A stretch of DNA of 64,000 nt from Sphingomonas chungangi (GCF_013778325.1 NZ_JACEIB010000007.1:248001-312000); one strand, 5' to 3'; shown: positions 44,950-53,947, numbered from the stretch's first letter. Made by a program: numbers and translations. The notes: generated by a model not told the origin, from the letters alone.

Positions 44950-45564
44950 ATGGCCGATGTCGATGCCCTGATGCGCAAGGCGCCGGTGATTCCGGTGCTG
45001 GTGATCGATCGGCTGGAGGATGCCGTGCCGATCGCCGAGTCGCTGGTGGCCGGAGGCCTGCCGCTGCTCGAAGTGACGCTGCGCACGCCGGTCGCGCTCG
45101 ATGCGATCCGGGCGATGGCGCAAGTGCCGGGGGCGGTGGTGGGCGCCGGTACGGTGCTTAATCCGCAGCAGATGGACGACGCGCGGGGGGCGGGCGCCAC
45201 CTTCATCGTCTCGCCCGGCCTCACCGCCCCGATGGCGAAGGCGGCGGCGGAGATGGACATCGATTATCTGCCCGGCGTCGCCAATCCGGCCGACATCATG
45301 GCCGGCCTCGATCTCGGCCTCACCCGGTTCAAATTCTTCCCGGCGGAGGCGATCGGCGGGCTGAAGGCGCTCAAGGCCTATGCCGGCGTGTTCCGCGACG
45401 TCCGCTTCTGCCCGACCGGCGGCATCACCGCCGAGACCGCGCCGCAATGGCTCGCGGAGCCGGCGGTGCTGTGCGTCGGCGGTTCGTGGCTGGTGCCGAG
45501 CGGCGCGATCGACGAGGCGGCGATCCGGCAGCGGGCGGAAGCGGCGGCAACGCTCAGGGCCTAG
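44950..45564 (+). CDS. eda: 2-dehydro-3-deoxy-6-phosphogluconate aldolase
   Basis: A 204-residue class I aldolase that splits KDPG to pyruvate and glyceraldehyde 3-phosphate, last step of the Entner-Doudoroff pathway. Glu41 and Arg45 lie in LLEVTLRTPVAL. GAGTVLNPQQMDDARGAGATFIVSPGL is the phosphate region. The Schiff-base Lys128 is in RFKFFPAE, and PTGGI closes the phosphate site. It starts apart from the other pathway genes and ends overlapping the convergent permease by 11 bases. Confidence 0.95.
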   Translation: MADVDALMRKAPVIPVLVIDRLEDAVPIAESLVAGGLPLLEVTLRTPVALDAIRAMAQVPGAVVGAGTVLNPQQMDDARGAGATFIVSPGLTAPMAKAAAEMDIDYLPGVANPADIMAGLDLGLTRFKFFPAEAIGGLKALKAYAGVFRDVRFCPTGGITAETAPQWLAEPAVLCVGGSWLVPSGAIDEAAIRQRAEAAATLRA

Positions 45565-46981
45565 CCGCTGCGCTCCTGCTCCGCGCATAGGCGAAATAGA
45601 CGACCAGCCCGATCGCGTTCCACACGAAGAAGCGCACCTGCGTGCCGACCGGCAGCGTCGCGAACAGCAGCAGGCAGCCGACCACGCCGATCACCGCCAC
45701 CAGCGAAGCGGCCGGCACGCGGAACACCCGCTTCCGGCCCGGATCGCGCTTGCGCAGCACCACCATCGACACGCACACCGCCACGAAGGCGCAGAGCGTG
45801 CCCGCATTGGCCAGCGCCGCGATCTCGGCGAGCGGCAGGAAGGCGGCGATGGCCGCGACGATGATCGCGGTGCCGATCGTCACCGCCACCGGCACGCCGC
45901 TCTTTGGGTGGACCCGGCCGAGCCCCTCCGGCAGTAGCCGGTCGCGCGCCATCACGAAGAAAATCCGCGTCTGGCCGAACAGGAAGGCGAGGATCACCGT
46001 CGGCAGCGCGATGATCGCGACCGCGCCGAAGACCTTGGCGGCGGTCGTGCTGCCGAACGAGCGCAGGATCAGTGCCAGCGGTTCGGCCGATTGGGCGAAG
46101 CTCGCCACCGGCGCCGCGCCGATCGCGGTGGCGGCGATCACCATGTAGATCACCACGCACGCCGCCATCGATCCGACGATGCCGATCGTCATGTCGCGGC
46201 CGGGATCCTTGGCCTCTTCGGCGGCGGTGGAGACGGCATCGAAGCCGTAGAAGGCGAAGAAGATGATCGAGGCCGCGGGCAATACGCCGAGCTTGATCAG
46301 CTTGTCCGGATGGAGCGGGTCCGGCCCGGCATGGGGCAGCACGCCGTTGGGAAAGAAGGGGTGGAAGTTCGCCGCGTCGAAATGCGGCAGCGCCACGGCC
46401 ACGAACATCGCCAGCGCCGCGATCTTGAGCGCCACGAGGATAGTGTTGAGCGTCGCGGACTCGCGCGTGCCGACCAGCAGCAGCCCCGCCACCACCGCGA
46501 TGATCGCGACCGCCGGCAGGTTGATCACGCCACCGAGTTCCGGCCCGTTGGCGAGCGCCTTGGGGATGGTCCACCCCATGCCGTCCATGAAGCCGGTGAA
46601 ATAGCCCGACCAGCCGACCGCCACCGTCGAGCAGACCACCGAATATTCGAGGATCAGGCTCCAGCCGACGATCCACGCGATCGTCTCGCCCACGGCGACG
46701 TAGGAGTAGGTGTAGGCCGATCCCGATTGCGGGATCATCGTCGCCAGCTCGGCATAAGCGAGCGCGGCGGCGGCGCAGACCAGCCCCGCGATCAGGAAGG
46801 ACAGGATCACGCCCGGCCCGGCGAGGCCGGCGCCGGTGCCGATCAGCGTCAGGATGCCGGTGCCGACGATCGCGCCGACGCCGAGCGCCACGAGATGCGG
46901 CCAGCCGAGCGTGCGATGCAGCTTGTGCGCGGCGTCGGCGGGTGGCGCCTCGATGGGCTTGAGCGGACCCCAGAGGCTCAT
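45554..46981 (-). CDS. APC family amino acid permease
   Basis: A 475-residue permease with about twelve to thirteen membrane helices. LGWPHLVALGVGAIVGTGILTLIGTGAGLAGPGVILSFLIAGLVCAAAALAYAELATMIPQSGSAYTYSYVAVGETIAWIVGWSLILEYSV is the conserved cationic/neutral amino acid transporter opening, and FFAFYGFDAVSTAAEEAKDPGRDMTIGI is the helix 6-7 signature. It imports an amino acid by proton symport or exchange. MSLWGPL at 46981 is the start; upstream extension reads through the dispersed repeat and is rejected. Confidence 0.93.
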   Translation of the reverse strand: MSLWGPLKPIEAPPADAAHKLHRTLGWPHLVALGVGAIVGTGILTLIGTGAGLAGPGVILSFLIAGLVCAAAALAYAELATMIPQSGSAYTYSYVAVGETIAWIVGWSLILEYSVVCSTVAVGWSGYFTGFMDGMGWTIPKALANGPELGGVINLPAVAIIAVVAGLLLVGTRESATLNTILVALKIAALAMFVAVALPHFDAANFHPFFPNGVLPHAGPDPLHPDKLIKLGVLPAASIIFFAFYGFDAVSTAAEEAKDPGRDMTIGIVGSMAACVVIYMVIAATAIGAAPVASFAQSAEPLALILRSFGSTTAAKVFGAVAIIALPTVILAFLFGQTRIFFVMARDRLLPEGLGRVHPKSGVPVAVTIGTAIIVAAIAAFLPLAEIAALANAGTLCAFVAVCVSMVVLRKRDPGRKRVFRVPAASLVAVIGVVGCLLLFATLPVGTQVRFFVWNAIGLVVYFAYARSRSAAARP

Positions 46982-47003
46982 GCGATCATCCCGCCGAGCC
47001 GGT

Positions 47004-47118
47004 GAAATTGACAAGTTTGACACCCGCCACCGCCGAGGCGGAACGGTCTGTCGTGGTGGTCGCAAATGTTACGGATCGTCATGCGGCGACCGTGACAGAC
47101 GAAATCCTACATGGGAAG
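47004..47118. repeat. dispersed intergenic repeat, copy B
   Basis: Starts GAAATTGACAAGTTTGACA and ends with GTGACAGACGAAATCCTA plus nine more bases (47092-47118), 25 of 27 bases identical to 14998-15024. It occupies the first half of the 302-base gap between the permease start and glpQ end, where no gene is seen. The other half holds a REP pair. Confidence 0.6.
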
Positions 47119-47151
47119 CTTCGTCTTCGAGCAGGCCTGATCATCCAGAAC

Positions 47152-47268
47152 CCGTTCGGCCTGAGGAGGGACTGAGCGCAGTCGAAGGCCCGTCTCGAAG
47201 GGCGTTGCGTGGCGCATGTGCTTCGAGACGCCGCTTCGGCAGGCTCAGCGGCTCCTCAGCACGAACGG
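47152..47268. repeat. REP-type palindrome pair
   Basis: The left arm CCGTTCGGCCTGAGGAGGGA and the right arm ending GGCTCCTCAGCACGAACGG are near-complements, with inner stems CGAAG/CTTCG. It is the same family as at 344, 3484 and 36008, and longer here. It lies just after the glpQ stop and may stabilise or end that message. Confidence 0.75.
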
Positions 47269-47283
47269 CTTTGGAATAGCGGG

Positions 47284-48405
47284 TCAAAGTTCCGGCGGCC
47301 GCCCGATCGCGGCGCGGCCGATCGCCGGATCGTCGGTGAAGAAGCCGTCGATCCCTGCTGCGATGTAGGTCTTGATCTCAGCCAGCGATCCCGCTGGATT
47401 GCGGGCGTTGAGGCCATCGCCATTCTGGAAGTCGGCGGCGAGGAAGGTGTTTTCCGGGCGGAACGTCCACGGTTGCACCAGCAGCCCCGCCTTGTGCGCG
47501 TCCGCCGTCACCGGAGAGACGTGCGCCAGTCGCTTGTTCGGCCCGAGCGGAATGATCGTGCGCGTATCGGGCGCGAGGATGTCGGCGTAGCGGGCGATGT
47601 CGGCGAGGCCCGCAGGCTCCATCATCTGGTTGAAGGTGAGCGTACCGCCCGCCTTCACCACGTCGGCGGGGCGATCGTCGATGCCTTCGGTGAGCTGCAT
47701 GAGCTGCACGTTGCCGGGCCGGCCGAGCTTCTGGCGGATATATTTGAGGTTCGCGATCTCGAATGACTGGATCACCAGCGGCCGCGTGCGGGTCTGCCAG
47801 TGGCGGCCCAGCGTATCGAGGAAGCGGTCCTCCATCGGCAGGCCCACCGAGGCGAAATAGGTGGAGTGCTTGATCTCCGGCACCAGCCCGATTGTGCGCC
47901 CGCGCGCGAGGCTCTCGGCGGCGCAGAAGTCGATCATCTCCTCCCACGTCACCAGATCGAACCAGCCGTCCATCTTGGCGTTCTCGGTGCGGATCTGGCC
48001 CAGCCGCTCCTTGGCGCGCAGGGTCTTCAGCTCGGCGAGCGTGAAGTCCTCGGTGAACCAGCCGACCTGCCTCTCGCCGTCCACCACCTTCCCGGTCCTG
48101 CGGCCGGCGAATTCCGGATGGGACGCGATATCGGTGGTCTCGACGATGTTGTTCTCGTGGCGGATGATCAGATGGCCGTCCTTCGTGGCGCACAGATCGG
48201 GCTCGATGAAGTCCGCCCCGTCCTCGATCGCCTTGGCGTAGGAGGCGAGCGTGTGCTCGGGCCGCAGCGCCGAAGCGCCCCTGTGGCCGTAGATCAGGAT
48301 CTTTCGCTCCGGCGCCGCCATGGCGCGAGCCTGCCCCGCCGCGTTGCTCGCGACAAGCCACGCGGCACCGGTGCCGCCCAGCATCCGTCTGCGGCTGATA
48401 TCCAT
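47284..48405 (-). CDS. glpQ: glycerophosphodiester phosphodiesterase, Tat-exported
   Basis: A 373-residue GlpQ-type enzyme that hydrolyses glycerophosphodiesters from phospholipids to glycerol 3-phosphate and an alcohol. MDISRRRMLGGTGAAWLVASNAAGQARAMA is a twin-arginine signal, so it works in the periplasm. IYGHRGASALRPEHTLASYAKAIEDGADFIEPDLCATKDGHLIIRHENNI contains catalytic His41 and His83 and metal ligands Glu68 and Asp70. ATG at 48405 begins the Tat motif. It is divergent from the siderophore receptor. Confidence 0.93.
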   Translation of the reverse strand: MDISRRRMLGGTGAAWLVASNAAGQARAMAAPERKILIYGHRGASALRPEHTLASYAKAIEDGADFIEPDLCATKDGHLIIRHENNIVETTDIASHPEFAGRRTGKVVDGERQVGWFTEDFTLAELKTLRAKERLGQIRTENAKMDGWFDLVTWEEMIDFCAAESLARGRTIGLVPEIKHSTYFASVGLPMEDRFLDTLGRHWQTRTRPLVIQSFEIANLKYIRQKLGRPGNVQLMQLTEGIDDRPADVVKAGGTLTFNQMMEPAGLADIARYADILAPDTRTIIPLGPNKRLAHVSPVTADAHKAGLLVQPWTFRPENTFLAADFQNGDGLNARNPAGSLAEIKTYIAAGIDGFFTDDPAIGRAAIGRPPEL

Positions 48406-48547
48406 CCGACGCCCCTTGCACGCTCCAACGAAGCGGATCGCTAGGCGCCCCATGCGACAGTTGCGTGACGCAGCCCCGCAGCAGCTTGGCCACGCGAAAA
48501 CGTTGCAGACATGAATAGGAAAGACTCGCAATATCTTTGTTGACAGG

Positions 48548-48566
48548 AATGCGAGTCATTCGCATT
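48548..48566. promoter_or_regulatory. Fur box upstream of siderophore receptor
   Basis: AATGCGA, GTCAT, TCGCATT: perfect 7-bp inverted arms 41 bases before the receptor ATG. A second partial site, GACTCGCAATA (48523-48533), lies just upstream in opposite orientation. Both fit iron repression by Fur. Confidence 0.7.
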
Positions 48567-48606
48567 AGCCTCGCCGAAACGATCAGAGACATCGAAGGGG
48601 CCGATC

Positions 48607-51075
48607 ATGTCCGTATCCACCAAGCCCGCGCCGTCCGGCGCGCCCGCATTCCTGGCACTCGCCTGCGTCGGCGCGATCCTGACACCGGGGAGTGCATGGG
48701 CGGCCGATCCGGCTGCGCCGGCGACGGGCGATGCGGCCGGCGGCGGCACGGCGGATGCGGGCGAGGGCGGCAGCCATCGCGAGCAGTGGATCACGGTGAA
48801 GGGCACCTATGCCCGGCCCGACGTCGCGTCGGCCAAGTCGACCGCCTCGCTGCTCGACACGCCGCAGACCATCACCGTCATCGACAAAGCGACGCTGCAG
48901 AAGCAGAACCTGCTGACGCTGCGCGATGCGCTCACCACGCTTCCCGGCATCACCTTCGGCGCGGGCGAGGGCGGCGGCGGCTTCGGCGATTCGATCAACC
49001 TGCGCGGCTATTCGGCCAATACCGACATCACCATCGATGGCGTGCGCGACAGCGCCCAGTACAGCCGTACCGAGACCTTCGATCTGCAGCAGATCGAGGT
49101 CTATAACGGCGCCAATTCGGTGTTCAACGGATCGGGCTCGGTCGGCGGCACGATCAACCTCGTCTCCAAGTTGCCCGAAAAGCGGGACGAGACCGTGATC
49201 GGTGCCAGCGGCGGCACCGACGATTATTATCGCGCCACGCTGGATTCGAACATCCGCGTCAACGATCTCGTCGCTTTCCGGCTGAACGCGGTTTACCACC
49301 ATAACGATGTGCCGGGCCGCGATGTCGAGCGCTACAAGCGCTACGGCGTGGCGCCCGCTGTCACCATCGGCATCGACAGCCCGACGCGCTGGACGCTGAT
49401 GGGCTATTACCAGCATGACGACAACGTGCCGCAGTACGGCGTGCCGTATTTCCCGGCCTTGGGCGGCAAGCCGGACGGCATCCCCTACGGCCAGTATTTC
49501 GGCTATGCGAACGTCGATCGCCAGAAGCAGACGATCGGGCAGCTGACCTCGATCGTCGAGCATGATTTCGACGATCGCTTCTCGATCCGCAACCTCACGC
49601 GCTGGGAGGAGATCAAGCAGACCACCGTGGTCGATCCGCCGCAGGCGGGCGTCTTCCACCTCGGCGACATCTGCATCACCGGCGCGGCGCCGCTCGGCTA
49701 TGTGCCGGAAGGGGCGGGCGGCACCTGCAAGTCGGGCAGCATCGTCGTGCCGGAGGGCAGCTACCTGCCCGGCGGCCCGCGCGGCAACCTGCGCGATACC
49801 CGCAACACGATGCTCTACGATCAGGTCGACCTGCGCGGCCGCGTGCAGACCGGCCCGGTCAGCCACGAATTCGTGCTCGGCGCCTCGGCCGCCTGGGAGC
49901 ATTACAATCTCGATACCGGCAAGCTGTTCATGAACGCGGACGGCAGCAATCCGTACGCGGCGAGCGGCCTGCCGCAGATCATCATCGGCGGCGATCCGGT
50001 CGATTATACCGGACCGCTCAACTATGTCCGGTCGAGCAAGCCCTACGGCTCGCGCGACGACTATGCCGCCTACCTGTTCGACACCTCGCGCATCGGCGAG
50101 CTGTTCGAGGTGAATTTCGGGCTGCGCTGGGAGCATAGCGTCGGCGACTTCACCACGATCAACTACAACGTGACGCCGGGAGCCGCGTTCGAGACGATCA
50201 GCGCCAACATCCCGCAGCACACCAGCGACAATCTCTTCTCCTATCGCTTCGGCGGCGTGTTCAAGCCGACCCGATCGGTGAGCCTCTACGTCGCCTACGG
50301 CAATTCCAAGACGCCCTCGATCTCGACGGTCAACGGCGGCTGCACCACCGGCACGGTCGGCACCTCGACCTTCGTCAACTTCTGCGATTTCGCGCCCGAG
50401 AAGGCCAAGAATTACGAGATCGGCGCCAAGGCGGACCTGTTCCACCACCACCTGCAGCTGACCGCCGCTTTGTTCCGCAACGAGCGGCTCAACTTCCGCC
50501 TGCCCTCGACCGGGCTCGACGAGAGCGGCAACAGCGTCTCCGTGCAGGTGCCGGGCGGCAAGTCGCGAGTCGATGGCCTCGCGCTCGGCGCCAGCGGCAA
50601 CATCACGCGCGCGTGGACGATCTTCGCCAACTACACCTATCTGAAGAGCAAGGTGATCAAGAGCCTGCCGGACGATTGCGAGGCGAACCCCACCGGCACG
50701 GCCGCCTGCAACACGCTGTATCTGGCCGCGCCCCTGCAGGGCGGTCCGCTGCAGCAGACGCCCAAGCATTCGGGCAGCCTGTTCACCACCTACCAGCTGC
50801 CCTTCGGCCTGCAACTCGGCTACGGCCTCACCTACGAGGGCAGTTTCGCGATCGTCACCAATCCGTCGGCGCTGATCGACGGGAAATATCCCAAGTCCAA
50901 GGACTGGCTGACCCATCGCTTCTTCGCGAGCTACCCGGTGACGCCCAAGCTGACCGCGCAGGTGAACGTGCAGAACTTCACCAACACGCATTATTACACC
51001 AGCATCCGCAACAACGGCTGGGCGATCCCCGGCGCGACGCGCTCCGCGACGTTCAGTCTGTTCTATAATTTCTGA
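48607..51075 (+). CDS. fiu: TonB-dependent siderophore receptor (Fiu/PiuA-like, catecholate)
   Basis: An 822-residue outer-membrane receptor: signal peptide to AWAADPA, plug domain with LLDTPQTITVIDKATLQKQNLLTLRDALTTLPGITFGAGEGGGGFGDSINLRGYSANTDITIDGVRDSAQYSRTETFDLQQIEVYNGANSVFNGSGSVGGTINLVSK, then a 22-strand barrel ending in NNGWAIPGATRSATFSLFYNF with the terminal aromatic. Plug motifs and the adjacent piuC gene point to the Fiu/PiuA group, which imports ferric catecholates. A Fur box precedes it. Fine substrate choice cannot be read from sequence. Confidence 0.93.
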   Translation: MSVSTKPAPSGAPAFLALACVGAILTPGSAWAADPAAPATGDAAGGGTADAGEGGSHREQWITVKGTYARPDVASAKSTASLLDTPQTITVIDKATLQKQNLLTLRDALTTLPGITFGAGEGGGGFGDSINLRGYSANTDITIDGVRDSAQYSRTETFDLQQIEVYNGANSVFNGSGSVGGTINLVSKLPEKRDETVIGASGGTDDYYRATLDSNIRVNDLVAFRLNAVYHHNDVPGRDVERYKRYGVAPAVTIGIDSPTRWTLMGYYQHDDNVPQYGVPYFPALGGKPDGIPYGQYFGYANVDRQKQTIGQLTSIVEHDFDDRFSIRNLTRWEEIKQTTVVDPPQAGVFHLGDICITGAAPLGYVPEGAGGTCKSGSIVVPEGSYLPGGPRGNLRDTRNTMLYDQVDLRGRVQTGPVSHEFVLGASAAWEHYNLDTGKLFMNADGSNPYAASGLPQIIIGGDPVDYTGPLNYVRSSKPYGSRDDYAAYLFDTSRIGELFEVNFGLRWEHSVGDFTTINYNVTPGAAFETISANIPQHTSDNLFSYRFGGVFKPTRSVSLYVAYGNSKTPSISTVNGGCTTGTVGTSTFVNFCDFAPEKAKNYEIGAKADLFHHHLQLTAALFRNERLNFRLPSTGLDESGNSVSVQVPGGKSRVDGLALGASGNITRAWTIFANYTYLKSKVIKSLPDDCEANPTGTAACNTLYLAAPLQGGPLQQTPKHSGSLFTTYQLPFGLQLGYGLTYEGSFAIVTNPSALIDGKYPKSKDWLTHRFFASYPVTPKLTAQVNVQNFTNTHYYTSIRNNGWAIPGATRSATFSLFYNF

Positions 51076-51082
51076 TGACTGC

Positions 51083-51206
51083 TCCCCCTCCCTGAAAGGG
51101 AGGGGGTTTGGGGGTGGGTCTTGGCGCGCGATACGGTAGAACCTGCGTTCATGACATCCGTATCGCAAGGCCAATGCCCATCCCAACCCCTCCCCGACAG
51201 GGAGGG
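51083..51206. repeat. large palindrome between receptor and piuC
   Basis: The outer arms are C-rich and G-rich stems (CCCCCTCCCTGAAAGGGAGG at the left, CCCCTCCCCGACAGGGAGGG at the right), and the inner arms CGATACGG and CCGTATCG pair over the middle. The right arm ends ten bases before the piuC start and is followed by CTTTT, so it may attenuate transcription into piuC. Confidence 0.7.
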
Positions 51207-51215
51207 GCTTTTCCG

Positions 51216-51899
51216 ATGATGATCGAAATCCCCGCCGTCCTTGACGCTGGCGGCGTCGCCCGGCTGCGCGCGATCATCGATGCGGGCGAATGGGTGGACG
51301 GCAACGCCACCTCCGGCCCGCAGGCGGCGCTCGCCAAGCGCAACGAGCAGATCGCCGAGGACAGCCCGGCCCACCGCGAGGGCGGCGCGATGGTGCTGGA
51401 AGCGCTCGGACGCTCCCCGCTGTTCATCGCCGCGGCGCTGCCGGCCAGGATCTTTCCGCCGCTGTTCAACCGCTACGCCGGGGGCCAAGGCTTCGGCACG
51501 CATATCGACAACGCCATCCGCATGAAGCGCGGCACCGATTTCCGCATCCGCAGCGATCTCTCGGCGACGCTCTTTCTCTCCGATCCCGACAGCTATGACG
51601 GCGGCGAGCTGGTGATCGAGGGCAGCTTCGGGCGCCAAGCGGTGAAGCTGCCGGCCGGGCACATGATCCTCTATCCCGCCTCCAGCCTGCACCAGGTCGA
51701 GCCGGTGACGCGCGGCGTGCGGGTGGCAAGTTTCTTCTGGCTCCAGTCCATGGTACGGGACGGAGAGGCGCGGCGCCACCTGTTCGAGCTCGACCAGTCG
51801 GTCCAGACGCTCGCCGCCGAGCGCGGGCAGGACGACGCGACGGTGATCCGGCTGACCGGCCTCTATCACAACCTGCTGCGCCGCTGGGCGGATACCTGA
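51216..51899 (+). CDS. piuC: PKHD-type Fe(II)/2-oxoglutarate hydroxylase (PiuC/YbiX)
   Basis: A 227-residue prolyl-4-hydroxylase-fold oxygenase. Iron ligands are His96, Asp98 ([11 protein letters not shown]) and His159 ([11 protein letters not shown]); 2-oxoglutarate binds Arg169. [20 protein letters not shown] and the C-terminal [15 protein letters not shown]...[12 protein letters not shown] are family typical. It is commonly encoded beside Fiu-type receptors and linked to iron uptake, though the hydroxylated target is not settled. Two in-frame ATGs (51216 and 51219) are possible starts. Confidence 0.92.
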   Translation: MMIEIPAVLDAGGVARLRAIIDAGEWVDGNATSGPQAALAKRNEQIAEDSPAHREGGAMVLEALGRSPLFIAAALPARIFPPLFNRYAGGQGFGTHIDNAIRMKRGTDFRIRSDLSATLFLSDPDSYDGGELVIEGSFGRQAVKLPAGHMILYPASSLHQVEPVTRGVRVASFFWLQSMVRDGEARRHLFELDQSVQTLAAERGQDDATVIRLTGLYHNLLRRWADT

Positions 51900-51913
51900 T
51901 TCTCTCTCGTGAT

Positions 51914-51930
51914 TTGCGATTGACTATCAA
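51914..51930. promoter_or_regulatory. Fur-like box upstream of PepSY gene
   Basis: TTGCGA, five bases, TATCAA, the same pattern as the minus strand at 684-700. It lies 55 bases before the PepSY gene start, suggesting a separate iron-controlled promoter within the cluster. Confidence 0.5.
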
Positions 51931-51984
51931 TATCTATCATGCCAGCGGGACCGAATACGGAATCGCGGGTAAGGGGCGTATCGC

Positions 51985-53139
51985 ATGGCCGGCAAGCAGG
52001 CGTGGCGGAAGGCGTGGTGGCAGGTCCACAAGTGGCTGGGCCTCGCGCTGATGATCCTGTTCGTGCCGCTCGGCCTGTCGGGCGTCGTGCTGGCGTGGGA
52101 CGATGCGATCGATCACGCGCTCAACCCGCAGCGTTACGCCGCGCACGGGGCCGCGACGCTGGCGCCTTCCGCTTATGCCGCCGCGGCGAGCGGGGCGCTC
52201 GGGCCGGGCGTGCTGGTCTCGCAAATCCGCTATCCCAGGAAGGATGGGCCCGTCGTGGTGACGGCGATGGCCTCGTCGCGCGGCGACCACAAGAAGCATG
52301 ATCAGGCGGGCGGCGGCGGACAGCAAAAAGGCGGCGGCATGCCGCGCGCGACCGTCTGGCTCGATCCGCAGAGCGCGCGGGTGCTGGATGTGCAGAAGGC
52401 GGATGGCGGCCTGATCCGTATCGCGCACGATTTTCACGGCAGCCTGTTCGTGCCGGGCGGCGGCCTGGGCCGCGCGCTGGTCGGGTTGCTCGGAGTCGCC
52501 ATGTTCCTGATGGCGGTGGGCGGCATTTGGCTGTGGTGGCCGCCGGTCGGCGGCGTGCTCAAGGGCTTCCGCTGGCGGCGGGGGGACCGGAAACTCGACA
52601 CCAACCTGCACCACCTCGCCGGCCTCTGGATTGCGCTGCCGCTCGCCGCGCAGGCCTTCACCGGCATCTGGATGAGCTGGCCGCAGATGATGGCGACGGT
52701 CGGCCTCGCGCCGGCCCGCACCGGCCCGATGGAACGCGCGCGGATGATGCCGGCAGCGGACACGACGCTCACCGCCGATCAGGCGCTCGCCGACGCGCGG
52801 GCCTCAATGCCGGGGCAGCCGTCGATGATCGCATGGCCGGTCGGCGGCAGCGGCCAGTGGCGCGTGACGATCGGCCGGAGCGAGATGCTGGTGGACGACG
52901 CCACCGGCGCCGCCAGCCCCGCGCCGCCGCGCCCCGGCAACGGCCTCGCCATGGCGATGCGCCACTATCACGACGGCACGACGCTGGGCACGCCGTGGCG
53001 GGTGCTGATGATCCTCTTCGGCCTGTCGCCGACACTGCTGGCGATCACCGGCCTGACGATGTGGCTGCGCGGCCGGCGCTGGCGCAAGGCGGCGGTTGCG
53101 CGCAAGGGCCGCGTGCGCGAGCCCGTCGCCGCCGCCTGA
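51985..53139 (+). CDS. PepSY-associated membrane protein, iron-uptake reductase-like
   Basis: A 384-residue inner-membrane protein with four helices: WLGLALMILFVPLGLSGVVLAW (about 16-37), ALVGLLGVAMFLMAVGGIWLWW (about 172-193), LDTNLHHLAGLWIALPLAAQAFTGIWMSWP (about 208-237) and PWRVLMILFGLSPTLLAITGLTMWL (about 340-365). HKWLG, HHLAG and HDFHG-type His residues in or near helices are likely haem or metal ligands, as in FoxB/PepSY siderophore reductases. A Gly/His/Lys-rich insert (about 90-115) is unusual. Its place after fiu and piuC supports release of iron from siderophore. Confidence 0.85.
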   Translation: MAGKQAWRKAWWQVHKWLGLALMILFVPLGLSGVVLAWDDAIDHALNPQRYAAHGAATLAPSAYAAAASGALGPGVLVSQIRYPRKDGPVVVTAMASSRGDHKKHDQAGGGGQQKGGGMPRATVWLDPQSARVLDVQKADGGLIRIAHDFHGSLFVPGGGLGRALVGLLGVAMFLMAVGGIWLWWPPVGGVLKGFRWRRGDRKLDTNLHHLAGLWIALPLAAQAFTGIWMSWPQMMATVGLAPARTGPMERARMMPAADTTLTADQALADARASMPGQPSMIAWPVGGSGQWRVTIGRSEMLVDDATGAASPAPPRPGNGLAMAMRHYHDGTTLGTPWRVLMILFGLSPTLLAITGLTMWLRGRRWRKAAVARKGRVREPVAAA

Positions 53140-53142
53140 GCC

Positions 53143-53901
53143 TCAGGCTTTCTTCGGCCCGCTCGCCGCGAAGGCGGCGCCCTGCGGATCGGTCGCGACG
53201 ACGATCCACGCGCCGCCCGGCACCTCGTGCGGTCCGCGCTGGATGGTGCCCCCGGCATCGGCGATCCGCTTCGCCGCCGCGTCGATGTCGTCGACGGTGA
53301 TGTAATAGAGCCAGGCGGGTGCCGGACCGGGCACCGACATCATGCCACCGACATGCACGCCGTTGACCGTGAAGGTCTGGTAGGTGCCCATGTCGCCCAT
53401 ATCGACGGCGATCTCCTTCGCCCAGCCGAACAGGCCGGAATAGAAGCGCCACGCGCCTTCCCAGTCGGAGGTGGTGAGCTCGTGCCAGCCGATCGCGCCG
53501 GGCGTCTCGGGCGAGATGTCCGGCTGCGGCTCGCCCGCGCCCTTGAAGATCATGAACAGGGCGCCCTGCGGATCGGCGCAGACGGCGAACCGCCCGACCA
53601 TGGGGATGTCGTCCGGCCCGTAATGCACCGCGCCGCCGGCGTCCTTCACCTTCTCCGCCATCGCATCGACATCGTCGACGCCGATATAGCCGCGCCAGCT
53701 CGGGCTCTGGCCCTGCATCTCGGGCATGATCGCTATGAAGCCTGCGACGCCGCGCGTGCCGGCATTGGCGATGCGATAGTCCATGCCCGGCAGGCCCGAG
53801 GAGACGATGTCCCAAGCGCCGCTAACGGTCTCGTAGAAAGCCCCGGCCTCGTCGAGATCGTTGGCGGCATATTCGTACCAGACGAAATCACCTTGCTTCA
53901 T
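53143..53901 (-). CDS. VOC family protein with two glyoxalase-like domains
   Basis: A 252-residue protein made of two vicinal-oxygen-chelate domains: GDFVWYEYAANDLDEAGAFYETVSGAWDI...KDAGGAVHYGPDDIPMVGRFAVCADPQGALFMIFKG and GAIGWHELTTSDWEGAWRFYSGLFGWA...RIADAGGTIQRGPHEVPGGAWIVVATDPQGAAFAASG. Such proteins bind small hydroxylated or antibiotic substrates; related ones are called glyoxalase or hydroxylase in aromatic antibiotic pathways, but no function is certain here. MKQGDF at 53901 follows GAGGGAGG. It is convergent with the PepSY gene, three bases apart. Confidence 0.88.
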   Translation of the reverse strand: MKQGDFVWYEYAANDLDEAGAFYETVSGAWDIVSSGLPGMDYRIANAGTRGVAGFIAIMPEMQGQSPSWRGYIGVDDVDAMAEKVKDAGGAVHYGPDDIPMVGRFAVCADPQGALFMIFKGAGEPQPDISPETPGAIGWHELTTSDWEGAWRFYSGLFGWAKEIAVDMGDMGTYQTFTVNGVHVGGMMSVPGPAPAWLYYITVDDIDAAAKRIADAGGTIQRGPHEVPGGAWIVVATDPQGAAFAASGPKKA

Positions 53902-53947
53902 GTCGTCCTCCCTCGTTGCGGTGAGCATAGACCCGGCAGCAGTCCGC

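Noticed and set aside
47004-47065. N-terminal extension of the APC permease
   Set aside because: The extra 28 codons read through the dispersed repeat; MSLWGPL at 46981 fits the family.
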